From assembly GCF_014595885.1 (NCBI RefSeq), contig NZ_JABUKC010000003.1, positions 372,001 to 436,000 on the forward strand: a stretch of DNA of 64,000 nucleotides, written 5' to 3'. The position numbers and the translations under genes were made by a program. Below, in pieces: positions 18,299-27,560 of this stretch. The notes below the pieces were generated by a model. That model worked only from the letters and a program-made list of their open reading frames with translations. It ran no database searches and was not told the origin of the DNA. The stretch is from Microcella alkalica (lineage in GTDB: Bacteria; Actinomycetota; Actinomycetes; Actinomycetales; Microbacteriaceae). Each line of letters begins with the position of its first letter. Within the stretch, counting starts at the first letter, position 1.

Positions 18299-19675
18299 CT
18301 ACCCAAGACCGACCCCGCGTTGCGCCATGAAGGGCTGGGGGTCGATCGCGGTGCCACCGGTGCGCACCTCGAAGTGCAGGTGGCAGCCGTTGGAGGCGCC
18401 CGTGCTGCCGACCACGGCGATCGTCTGGCCGACCGCGACGGTGTCGCCGTACCCGACGCGGATGCCGCCGTCGAGGATGTGCGCGTAGCCGGTCGTCAGG
18501 CCGTTGCCGTGGTTGATCATGACGAAGTTGCCGTAGGTGCCGTTCCAGCCGGCGTAGATGACGGTGCCGCTCGCGGCGGCCGCGATCGGCTGGCCGCAGC
18601 TCGCCGCGATGTCGGTGCCGGTGTGCAGGCGGTACGTGCCGTAGATGGGGTGGATGCGGTAGCCGTAGGGCGACGAGACCCAGCCGTAGGCCGGGCGGGT
18701 CCAGCCGCTCGCCGTGACCCCGCCTCCGCCGCCGTTCCCGGCGTTGGCGGCCGCCTCTGCGGCACGACGGCGCTCCTCCTCGAGGCGGCGCTGCTCCTCG
18801 CGGCGCTTGCGCTCCTCCTCCTCCTTGCGGATGCGCTCACCCTCGGCCCACTGCGCCTCGGTGATCTGCAGGTCCTCCTCGAGCACCTGGATCTGCACCT
18901 CGAGCCGCGCCCTGTTCTCCTCCTGCTCGGCGACGGCGGCTGCCGCGGCGGCCGCGGCCTCCTGCGCCTGCTGGAAGGCGGCCTCGGCGGCGACGCGTAG
19001 CTCCTCGCGCTTCTCCTTCGCGACGAGCGCCTGGTCGGCGAACGACTGCGCCGCCTGCTGGTCGCGCAGCGCGGCGGCGTAGATGCCCTCGGCCTGCTCG
19101 GAGATCTTGCTCGCGTAGCCCAGGCGCGACAGCAGCGCCTCAGCCTGGTCGGGGTTGCCGAAGAGCGAGGCCGACAGGTCGGCGCCGCCCGCGCGCGACA
19201 GCTCGGCGACGAACTGGCCGGCGCGCTGGCGCGACTCCTCGGCCTTCGCGGCGGCCTCGTCGGACTTGCGCTGCAGCTCGTCGGCCTGGAACGCCGCCTC
19301 ATCGAAGGCGAGCTGGGCCTCCTCGTAGAGCGCGCCGAGGCGCTCTGCCTCGGCCTGGGCCGCTTGCGCAGCCTGCTCGAGCTGCGCGATCAGCGCGCGC
19401 AGCTCGTCGGCCTTCTGCTTGGCGCCGTTGACGTTGTTGCGCGCCTCGAGCACGTCATCCCACGACGGGTAGGTCGCGGCGAAGGCGGGGCGCTCGCTCG
19501 ACGCGATGCCGACCGGCAACAGCAGCAGGGCGGCGGCGACGCCCGCGACGAGGGCCGTCAGTCGGCCTCGGCGGAGTGCGGTGACACGACCTGCGGGGAG
19601 GGCTCGACGAGGCGTCGTCGCGCTCGTCGCGGTGCCTCGGCCCATTCCGCTCCCCCAGCGTGCGTGCTCGTGCAT
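18299..19675 (-). CDS. M23 (LytM-type) metallopeptidase with coiled coil
   Basis: The 458-residue exported protein has an unusually Arg/Thr-rich N-terminal region before the hydrophobic signal segment (about residues 38-58), a coiled coil rich in Ala/Gln/Glu (about 70-295), an EE/RR-rich charged stretch, a Gly-rich hinge and a LytM domain. Zinc ligands are intact: HTGTD (about 350) and HLHFEV (about 433). The layout is that of divisome hydrolases or their activators. I take the ATG at 19675 because GGGGAAAG lies 5 nt upstream; a GTG five codons earlier would have no RBS. NlpC/P60 follows directly. Confidence 0.92.
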   Translation of the reverse strand: MHEHARWGSGMGRGTATSATTPRRALPAGRVTALRRGRLTALVAGVAAALLLLPVGIASSERPAFAATYPSWDDVLEARNNVNGAKQKADELRALIAQLEQAAQAAQAEAERLGALYEEAQLAFDEAAFQADELQRKSDEAAAKAEESRQRAGQFVAELSRAGGADLSASLFGNPDQAEALLSRLGYASKISEQAEGIYAAALRDQQAAQSFADQALVAKEKREELRVAAEAAFQQAQEAAAAAAAAVAEQEENRARLEVQIQVLEEDLQITEAQWAEGERIRKEEEERKRREEQRRLEEERRRAAEAAANAGNGGGGGVTASGWTRPAYGWVSSPYGYRIHPIYGTYRLHTGTDIAASCGQPIAAAASGTVIYAGWNGTYGNFVMINHGNGLTTGYAHILDGGIRVGYGDTVAVGQTIAVVGSTGASNGCHLHFEVRTGGTAIDPQPFMAQRGVGLG

Positions 19676-19972
19676 GTCGTCTTTCCCCACCGGTGCTCGC
19701 GTTATGTCGCAACAGTCACACGCGCACCATCGTTAACACTAACAACGGATCCTCACCGTGGCGAGGCACCCGAACAGGGGAGTGTGCGATTCGCGCACTC
19801 CCGACCGTCGCGGGCACCGTAACCCGCGGCTCCCCCGTCACTCGGGAGGCGTCGCGGTCGGTCGCCGAACCGGGCTGCAGGCGGCGGATGCCCGCCGAGG
19901 GCCCCGGTTTGGCGTTTCGTCGAGCCGCCGGGTATGCTCGTGCCTCGGTTGCTGTACGGCTCGCGCCGCTTC
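19676..19972. other. Divergent promoter region between M23 gene and tRNA array
   Basis: The plus strand holds the likely tRNA promoter: TTGGCG at 19909-19914, an 18-bp spacer, and TATGCT at 19933-19938. Facing left, the M23 gene would have a long leader containing a hairpin (GGGAGTG 19778-19784 with CACTCCC 19796-19802). I looked for a c-di-AMP (ydaO) riboswitch, which often precedes such hydrolases, and could not match its conserved core. Confidence 0.5.
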
Positions 19973-20048
19973 GGCCCCATCGTTTAGTGGCCTAGGACAC
20001 CGCCCTTTCACGGCGGCAGCACGGGTTCGAATCCCGTTGGGGTCACCA
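19973..20048 (+). tRNA. tRNA-Glu (TTC)
   Basis: A full cloverleaf: acceptor GGCCCCA pairs with TGGGGTC, the anticodon loop is CTTTCAC (anticodon TTC), the T-arm contains GGTTCGAATCC, and CCA is encoded. It is the first gene of a three-tRNA array. Confidence 0.97.
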
Positions 20049-20076
20049 GACCGCAGCAGTACAATTCAATACGCAT

Positions 20077-20153
20077 GGCCCTGTAGCGCAGTTGGTTAGC
20101 GTGCCGCCCTGTCACGGCGGAGGTCGCGGGTTCAAGTCCCGTCAGGGTCGCCA
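20077..20153 (+). tRNA. tRNA-Asp (GTC)
   Basis: Acceptor GGCCCTG pairs with CAGGGTC, the anticodon loop CTGTCAC gives GTC, the T-arm contains GGTTCAAGTCC, and CCA is encoded. It follows tRNA-Glu by 28 bp. Confidence 0.97.
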
Positions 20154-20160
20154 TGGCGAC

Positions 20161-20184
20161 GAGCCCTCTCCTCGGAGGGGGCTC
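20161..20184 (+). terminator. Hairpin after tRNA-Asp
   Basis: GAGCCCTCTCC and GGAGGGGGCTC form an 11-bp stem with one mismatch, 7 nt after the tRNA-Asp CCA and followed by GTTCC. It may separate tRNA-Glu/Asp from tRNA-Phe. Confidence 0.65.
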
Positions 20185-20213
20185 GTTCCGTCAGGGGCGA
20201 TGTCTCGCCCAGA

Positions 20214-20289
20214 GGCTCTGTAGCTCAGTTGGTAGAGCGCACGACTGAAAATCGTGAGGTCACGGGATCGACGCCCGTCGGAGCCACCA
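20214..20289 (+). tRNA. tRNA-Phe (GAA)
   Basis: Acceptor GGCTCTG pairs with CGGAGCC (one G-T), the anticodon loop CTGAAAA gives GAA, and CCA is encoded. The T-loop reads GGGATCGACGCCC, with GATCGAC in place of the usual GTTCGAN, a small oddity. Confidence 0.96.
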
Positions 20290-20306
20290 CCACTTCACCG
20301 CCGAAC

Positions 20307-20329
20307 GACCCCCGCCTAGCGCGGGGGTC
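20307..20329 (+). terminator. Terminator after tRNA-Phe
   Basis: GACCCCCGC (20307-20315) pairs perfectly with GCGGGGGTC (20321-20329), with a 5-nt loop and a following TTCT. It ends the tRNA array. Confidence 0.85.
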
Positions 20330-20393
20330 TTCTGCATTGCGCGAGGGCTGTTCGCCTGACGACGACGCCGCGTCGAGCATCCGCCGTCGCCCA

Positions 20394-22674
<2,281 letters not shown>

Positions 22675-22706
22675 TCGGCGCCGCTGTCACCGGCCGGCGG
22701 ATGCTC

Positions 22707-22736
22707 GGGCCGGGGTCTCTGCGGAGGCCCCGGCCC
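22707..22736 (+). terminator. katG terminator
   Basis: GGGCCGGGG (22707-22715) pairs perfectly with 22728-22736, with CTC/GGAG pairing extending into the loop, followed by TTCC. It lies 33 bp after the katG stop. Confidence 0.8.
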
Positions 22737-22797
22737 TTCCCGTCTGGCGGGCGTCAACGTGGGCGTTAGGCTGCGGGAACCGAGGTGAGGGGGCTTC

Positions 22798-23694
22798 ATG
22801 CTGAGTAGCGAGGAGCAGGCACGTCTGCGACTTGAGGTCTTCGCCGACCTCGAGCACTTCGTCGACTCCCGAGGAGGATTCGCCAGTAAGGAGGAACTGA
22901 CCGGCTTCGTCATGCGAAGCGGTCTCCGCATGCCCCTCATCGACACCGGCAGAGGTATCCGCAACCCTCAGGAGTTCGACGCGAGCCTCTCGATCGTCTC
23001 GGCCGGAGACGGTGGGCGCAACAACCCCTACGACGATGCCATCGACCGCGAGACCGGCCTCCTCCGTTACTCCTGGGCGAAGGGGCCTGTTGACGGTGGG
23101 GACAATCGGAAGCTCCTCGCCGCGCTTCACGCCGGGACGCCCCTCATCCTGTTCGAGAAGCCGCTTCCCAACCTGTATGTCCCGGTCTTCCCGGTCTATG
23201 TGATCGACATCGACTTGGAGAACCGCCACTTCATCATCGATCTCGACGACAGCAGGTTGCGCAACGGCCGCGACGTGCCGCTCGACAAGAAATACGTCGA
23301 TCGGCTGGTGAAGCAGCGGGTTCACCAGCCGATGTTTCGCGCTCGGGTGCTGAGCGCGTACAACAAGCGATGCGCAGTCTGCACCCTCAAGTACCCCGAG
23401 CTGCTGGATGCGGCACACATCATCGGTGACGGCGACGAGCGCGGTCTGCCGGTCGTCACCAACGGAATGGCGATGTGCAAGATCCACCACGCGGCCTATG
23501 ACCAGGACTTCCTCGGCGTGAGTCCGGACTACGTCGTGCACATCAATGAACGCCTCCTGGCCGATCGCGACGGCCCGATGCTGCAGTTCGGTCTCCAGGC
23601 GATGGACGGGAAGTCCCTCGAGCTCCCCAGCCGCCGGGATGACCGCCCCGACCGTGACCACCTAGCCGAGCGCTTCGCGCGCTTCGCCTCATAG
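22798..23694 (+). CDS. HNH endonuclease with N-terminal SRA-like domain
   Basis: The 298-residue protein ends in an HNH_2 nuclease: RCAVCTLKYPELLDAAHII, then TNGMAMCKIHHAAYDQDF, giving the zinc CxxC...C..H set and the catalytic His. The middle part (NNPYDDAIDRETGLLRYSW, DNRKLLAALHAGTPLILF, PNLYVPVFPVYVI) resembles the domain fused to HNH in modification-dependent type IV enzymes such as the McrA-like proteins. A plausible job is cutting foreign DNA with modified bases. No methylase or partner lies nearby. Codon use (AGT, GGA, AAT, CTT) is less GC-biased than its neighbours, hinting at acquisition. GAGGTGAGGGG precedes the ATG; a TAGGCT box is at 22767-22772. Confidence 0.85.
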   Translation: MLSSEEQARLRLEVFADLEHFVDSRGGFASKEELTGFVMRSGLRMPLIDTGRGIRNPQEFDASLSIVSAGDGGRNNPYDDAIDRETGLLRYSWAKGPVDGGDNRKLLAALHAGTPLILFEKPLPNLYVPVFPVYVIDIDLENRHFIIDLDDSRLRNGRDVPLDKKYVDRLVKQRVHQPMFRARVLSAYNKRCAVCTLKYPELLDAAHIIGDGDERGLPVVTNGMAMCKIHHAAYDQDFLGVSPDYVVHINERLLADRDGPMLQFGLQAMDGKSLELPSRRDDRPDRDHLAERFARFAS

Positions 23695-23723
23695 GCGCTC
23701 TCGCCCGCAGGAGCGCCCAGGGC

Positions 23724-23729
23724 TAGCCT
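23724..23729 (+). promoter_or_regulatory. -10 box for leaderless DUF1801 transcript
   Basis: TAGCCT is followed by TTCGGC and the ATG at 23736. No ribosome site can fit in the 6 bases. Confidence 0.6.
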
Positions 23730-23735
23730 TTCGGC

Positions 23736-24194
23736 ATGGCTGAGGGCAGAGCATCCACCGGCAACGACGGGTTCACGGCCGACGAGCGCGCCGCGATGAA
23801 GGAGCGGGCGGCCGAGCTGCGTGCCGAGGCGAAGCGGGCCAAGGGCGCCGCGAAGGCCGAGGCCGAACTCAACGACCTGCTCGAGGCGATCGCCAAGCTG
23901 CCCGACGAGGGCGACCGGGCGCTCGCCACACGGCTGCACGAGCTGATCATGGCGGCGGCTCCGCAGCTGGCTCCGCGCACCTGGTACGGCATGCCCGCCT
24001 ACGCGCTCGATGGCAAGGTGCTGTGCTTCGTGCAGCCGGCCAGCAAGTTCGACACCCGCTACACGACGCTCGGGTTCAACGACACCGCGCAGCTCGACGA
24101 CGGCGCCATGTGGCCGGCGTCGTTCGCCGTCCAAAGCATCGGGGCAGCCGAAGAGCAACGCATCACGGAGCTGGTGCGGCGCGCCGTCGGCTAG
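23736..24194 (+). CDS. DUF1801 (YdhG-like) protein
   Basis: The 152-residue protein has a helical, Ala/Lys/Glu-rich N-terminus (MKERAAELRAEAKRAKGAAK) and a DUF1801 domain: LHELIMAAAPQLAPRTWYGMPAYALDGKVLCF. The family adopts a frataxin-like or SRPBCC-adjacent small fold; some members are called iron chaperones, which is not shown here. Its ATG is 6 nt after a TAGCCT box, so it is probably leaderless. Confidence 0.85.
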   Translation: MAEGRASTGNDGFTADERAAMKERAAELRAEAKRAKGAAKAEAELNDLLEAIAKLPDEGDRALATRLHELIMAAAPQLAPRTWYGMPAYALDGKVLCFVQPASKFDTRYTTLGFNDTAQLDDGAMWPASFAVQSIGAAEEQRITELVRRAVG

Positions 24195-24245
24195 GCGCCA
24201 AACGCCGGTCGCCCTGACCCGCCACGCGCATCGTTCGCAGCCGAA

Positions 24246-24251
24246 TAGCCT
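24246..24251 (+). promoter_or_regulatory. -10 box for leaderless DUF554 transcript
   Basis: TAGCCT is followed by GAGAGC and the GTG at 24258. Confidence 0.6.
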
Positions 24252-24257
24252 GAGAGC

Positions 24258-25052
24258 GTGATCGGCCTCGGCACCCTGCTCAACATCGTCACGATCGTGG
24301 TCGGCGCCGCGATCGGCGTGCTCATCGGCAACCGCCTGCCCGAGCGCACGAACCGCGTCGTCACCGACGCGCTCGGCCTCATCACGCTCGTGCTCGGCGG
24401 GCTCAACCTCGTCGCGCTGAGCGACGCCGAGTTCGTCGGCGCCGTCGGAGCCGGCGGCACCTTCCTGGTCGTGATCGGCGCGCTGCTGATCGGCAGCATC
24501 GTCGGCTCGCTCGCCGGCATCGAGGCGCGGCTCGAGCGGTTCGGCGGCTGGCTGCAGCGCCGCTTCACGCGGCCGGCGAAGAAGGATGCTGTGCCCACGC
24601 ATCCCGACGAGGCCCCGCTCGCCCTCACCGGCCGCGACCGCTTCATCACCGGGTTCGTCGACGCCTCGCTCGTGTTCGCGATCGGCCCGCTCGCGATCCT
24701 CGGCGCATTCCAGGACGGCACCGGCCAGGGCTTCGACCAGCTCGCGCTCAAGTCGACGCTCGACGGCTTCGCGTCGATCGCGTTCGCCGCCTCGCTCGGC
24801 TGGGGCGTCGCGTTCTCCGCCATCCCCGTCGGCATCTGGCAGGGGCTGCTGACGGTGCTCGCGTTCTTCCTCGGCACAGTCATGTCGGGCGCCGCGATCG
24901 CCGCACTGACCGCGACGGGCGGCGTGCTGCTGCTCGGCGTCGGCCTGCGCCTGCTCAACGTGCGCGCGGTGTCGGTCGCCGACATGCTGCCGGCCCTCGT
25001 CGTCGCCCCGCTGCTGACGGTCGGCGTGCAGGCGCTGGGTCTCGCGGGCTAG
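24258..25052 (+). CDS. DUF554 family membrane protein
   Basis: The 264-residue protein has about six to seven transmembrane helices, beginning MIGLGTLLNIVTIVVGAAIG, with the family pattern GNRLPERTNRVVTDALGL, DASLVFAIGPLAILGAFQDG and STLDGFASIAFAASLGWGV. DUF554 members are possible transporters of unknown substrate. GTG start, with a TAGCCT box 6 nt upstream. Confidence 0.9.
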   Translation: MIGLGTLLNIVTIVVGAAIGVLIGNRLPERTNRVVTDALGLITLVLGGLNLVALSDAEFVGAVGAGGTFLVVIGALLIGSIVGSLAGIEARLERFGGWLQRRFTRPAKKDAVPTHPDEAPLALTGRDRFITGFVDASLVFAIGPLAILGAFQDGTGQGFDQLALKSTLDGFASIAFAASLGWGVAFSAIPVGIWQGLLTVLAFFLGTVMSGAAIAALTATGGVLLLGVGLRLLNVRAVSVADMLPALVVAPLLTVGVQALGLAG

Positions 25053-25065
25053 TCGCCGCCGCTGC

Positions 25066-25518
25066 TCAGCAGGCGCAGCTGACCGTGTGCTCGACCGGCG
25101 CTGTCAGCGGGTCGACCGCCCGGTGGATCGGTCCGCCCGCGCCCTCGACCGGGTAGCCCTCGCGCGCCCAGTACTCGAACCCGCCGAGCATCTCCTTCAC
25201 GGGCACGCCGAGCGAGGCCAGCTCGAGCGCCGCCTTGGCGCCGCCGTTGCAGCCGGGCCCCCAGCAGTACACGACGACGGGGATGCCCGCCTCGAGCTCT
25301 CCGATCCGCGACGCCAGCTCCTGCCGGGGGATGTGCCGCGCGCCCACCACGTGCCCCTGATCCCAGGCCGCCTGCCCGCGCACGTCGACGAGCGCGAACC
25401 GCGCACCGGCCTCGAGCGCCGCCGCGACATCCGATGCATCGGTCTCGAAGCGGATGCGCGCCGCGTAGTGCGCCGCGATCGCCGCGGGCTCACCGAACTC
25501 TCCGAGGGCGTTCGTCAT
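25066..25518 (-). CDS. Rhodanese-like protein
   Basis: The 150-residue single-domain protein has the rhodanese CH2A-like VDVRGQAAWDQGHVVGARHIP and an active loop with Cys85 (VVYCWGPGCNGG, Cys90 close by). It ends in SCAC, adding two more Cys. Rhodaneses carry persulfide sulfur. It ends convergently 13 bp from the DUF554 gene and is divergent from the glutaredoxin-like gene, so the two thiol proteins share a promoter region. TAGGAT lies 6 nt before the ATG. Confidence 0.9.
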   Translation of the reverse strand: MTNALGEFGEPAAIAAHYAARIRFETDASDVAAALEAGARFALVDVRGQAAWDQGHVVGARHIPRQELASRIGELEAGIPVVVYCWGPGCNGGAKAALELASLGVPVKEMLGGFEYWAREGYPVEGAGGPIHRAVDPLTAPVEHTVSCAC

Positions 25519-25524
25519 GCGGCC

Positions 25525-25530
25525 ATCCTA
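25525..25530 (-). promoter_or_regulatory. -10 box for leaderless rhodanese transcript
   Basis: On the minus strand TAGGAT is followed by GGCCGC and the ATG at 25518. Confidence 0.6.
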
Positions 25531-25578
25531 CGAACCGGCGAGGGAACACTCGCAGGCCGACCGTTGTTGGCTCGAAGC

Positions 25579-25842
25579 ATGACTGACACCTCCTTCGCCC
25601 CCGTCGACGGCTCGATCACGATGTACGGCGCCGACTGGTGCCGCGACTGCCGCCGCACCGAGGCCCTGCTCAACGACCTCGGCGTCGAGTGGACCAAGAT
25701 CGACGTCGAGCACAGCGCCGAGGCCGCCGCGCAGGCGCAGGCGATCAGCGGCCGCATGAACATCCCCGTCGTCGTCTTCCCCGACGGCTCGCACCTGGTC
25801 GAGCCGAGCGACGACGCGGTGCGGGCCAAGCTGGCCGTCTAG
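25579..25842 (+). CDS. Glutaredoxin-like (mycoredoxin-type) protein
   Basis: The 87-residue thioredoxin-fold protein has the redox motif CRDC (Cys21, Cys24) after TMYGADW, the cis-Pro segment RMNIPVVVFPDG, and a C-terminal EPSDDAVRAKL helix. Mycoredoxins, which reduce mycothiol mixed disulfides, usually have CGYC or CPYC, so the CRDC variant is uncommon. The ATG at 25579 is chosen because upstream sequence belongs to the divergent rhodanese gene; no clear RBS is visible. Confidence 0.88.
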   Translation: MTDTSFAPVDGSITMYGADWCRDCRRTEALLNDLGVEWTKIDVEHSAEAAAQAQAISGRMNIPVVVFPDGSHLVEPSDDAVRAKLAV

Positions 25843-25852
25843 GCCTCTCGCC

Positions 25853-26581
25853 CTACGCCAGCTGCCGCTGGAAGAAGCGGTGGATGCGCGACCACGCGTC
25901 CGCCGCCTCCTCCGGTGCCGGCCCGAGCCCCATCGCGGGGCCCATGAGCACGCGCATGAGCCGCGGCCCGGCCGGCCGCTCGTTGAGGAACGCGTGCCCC
26001 GCGCCGGGGCACTCGGCCACGTCGTGCTCGATGCCGCGCGCGGCGAGCGCCGCCTCCAGTCGCGCCGCCGCGCCGGGCAGCGTGCGGTCGCGCCCGCCGA
26101 AGCTGCCGACGATGGGGCACGCACCGTCGAGCGCGTCGTCGAGGTCGGCCGGCAGCATCCCGTAGTTGACGGATGCTGCGCCGAAGTCACCGGAACCTGC
26201 CAGCAGCAGCGCGAACCCGCCGCCCATGCAGAAGCCGATCACGCCCACGGTGCCGCGCGCCTCGGGCCGCGCCAGCAGCAGGGAGCGCGCGGCGGCGATG
26301 TCGTCGAAGGCCGGCCCGCGACCCTCACGCAGCGCGCGGAAGGTCGCGACCAGGCACCGCCGCCGACCGCCGCGGCTGAACAGGTCGGGCATGAGCACGA
26401 GGTAGCCGAGGCCGCGCAAGCGCTCGAGGTGGTCGCGCATCGCGTCGTCGACGCCGAAGACCTCGTGCACGACGACGAGCGCCGGGAAAGGCCCCGGCCC
26501 GTCGGGCACGCCCAGCAGGCCGCGCAGCTCACCACCGCGCGGGTCGCCGGGCTGCGGGATGACGATGTCGGTGAGGGCCAC
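25853..26581 (-). CDS. Dienelactone hydrolase family protein
   Basis: The 242-residue alpha/beta hydrolase has the Cys nucleophile in VIGFCMGGGFALL (Cys118), an acid near GSFGGRDRTLP and His in GAGHAFLNERPAG. The HEVFGVDDAMRDHLERL segment is typical of the family, which hydrolyses dienelactone or related lactones and esters; the substrate is unknown. GTG start at 26581, with TAGCAT 7 nt upstream. Confidence 0.9.
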   Translation of the reverse strand: MALTDIVIPQPGDPRGGELRGLLGVPDGPGPFPALVVVHEVFGVDDAMRDHLERLRGLGYLVLMPDLFSRGGRRRCLVATFRALREGRGPAFDDIAAARSLLLARPEARGTVGVIGFCMGGGFALLLAGSGDFGAASVNYGMLPADLDDALDGACPIVGSFGGRDRTLPGAAARLEAALAARGIEHDVAECPGAGHAFLNERPAGPRLMRVLMGPAMGLGPAPEEAADAWSRIHRFFQRQLA

Positions 26582-26588
26582 GCTCCGG

Positions 26589-26594
26589 ATGCTA
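26589..26594 (-). promoter_or_regulatory. -10 box close to the dienelactone hydrolase start
   Basis: On the minus strand TAGCAT is followed by 7 bases and the GTG at 26581, so the message is leaderless or nearly so. Confidence 0.5.
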
Positions 26595-26736
26595 TCCGGG
26601 CCACGCCCCGTGCCCCCGTGAGCATCGTCTATGAGAGGCCCGAAGTCTCTGGCGCTGACGTCGGGCGGTCACTACCGTGCCAAGCACCCAACCCGGGCTC
26701 GGCCCGACGCCGGGCCCCGTCGTTCAAGGAGGAACC

Positions 26737-27474
26737 ATGGGAAAGCTGGACGGACGCGTCGCCCTCATCACCGGCGGCGCGCGCGGCATGGGAGCAGCGC
26801 ACGCGCGGCTCATGGCGGCGGAGGGCGCGACGGTCGTCGTCGCCGACGTGCTCGACGAGGAGGGCGCGGCCCTCGCCGCCGAGGTGGGCGGCGTCTACCA
26901 CCGGCTCGACGTGACCGACGAGCACGCCTGGAGCTCGGTCGTCGCGAGCGTGCACGCCGAGCAGGGCGCGATCAGCATCCTCATCAACAACGCCGGTGTG
27001 GTCGGGTTCTCGCCGATCGCGACGGCGACGACCGAGGAGTGGAACCGCGTCATCGGCATCAACCTCACCGGCACCTTCTTCGGCATGCGCGCCGTCGTCG
27101 AGTCGATGACGAGCGCGGGCGGCGGCGTCATCATCAACATCTCGTCGACCGCCGGCCTGCAGGGCTACTCGAACCTCAGCGCCTATGTCGCGAGCAAGTG
27201 GGGCGTGCGCGGGTTGACCAAGTCGGCCGCGCTCGACCTCGGGCAGCACGGCATCCGGGTGGTGTCAATCCACCCGGGGCCGATCCGCACGCCGATGACC
27301 GACGGGTTCGGCGACGAGATGACGCAGATGCAGGCGATCCCGCGCTTCGGCGAGCCGGAGGAGGTCGCGAAGCTCGCGCTCTTCCTCGCCGCCGACGCGA
27401 CCTACTCGACCGGCACCGAGTTCGTCATCGACGGCGGTGCGACGGTCGGCGCCGCGCTGCAGCCGCCGCAGTAG
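26737..27474 (+). CDS. Short-chain dehydrogenase/reductase, hydroxysteroid type
   Basis: The 245-residue classical SDR has TGGARGMG (residues 12-19) for NAD(H), LINNAGVVG, the Ser in NISSTAGLQG, the catalytic YVASK, and HPGPIRTPM. The closest general type is 3-alpha/20-beta-hydroxysteroid dehydrogenase; the real substrate is unknown. AAGGAGG lies 5 nt before the ATG, one of the best ribosome sites in the window. A perfect hairpin follows. Confidence 0.93.
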   Translation: MGKLDGRVALITGGARGMGAAHARLMAAEGATVVVADVLDEEGAALAAEVGGVYHRLDVTDEHAWSSVVASVHAEQGAISILINNAGVVGFSPIATATTEEWNRVIGINLTGTFFGMRAVVESMTSAGGGVIINISSTAGLQGYSNLSAYVASKWGVRGLTKSAALDLGQHGIRVVSIHPGPIRTPMTDGFGDEMTQMQAIPRFGEPEEVAKLALFLAADATYSTGTEFVIDGGATVGAALQPPQ

Positions 27475-27482
27475 GGAGTGGT

Positions 27483-27520
27483 GCGACGCGCCGCCGTCCA
27501 CCACAGCGGCGGCGCGTCGC
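27483..27520. terminator. Perfect 14-bp hairpin between convergent genes
   Basis: GCGACGCGCCGCCG (27483-27496) pairs perfectly with 27507-27520 around a 10-nt loop. It sits between the convergent SDR and acyl-CoA oxidase genes and may serve both. Confidence 0.75.
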
Positions 27521-27560
27521 GAGCTCGGGTTCGCCGAGCGGTCGGATGCGCGGGGTGCGG

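Noticed and set aside
19676-19972. Possible ydaO (c-di-AMP) riboswitch before the M23 peptidase gene
   Set aside because: Hairpins exist, but I could not find the conserved GAACCCG-type core and GGTGAA elements in order on the correct strand.
22798-23694. Complete restriction-modification or defence island around the HNH gene
   Set aside because: Neighbours are katG, DUF1801 and DUF554; no methylase, helicase or toxin partner is present.
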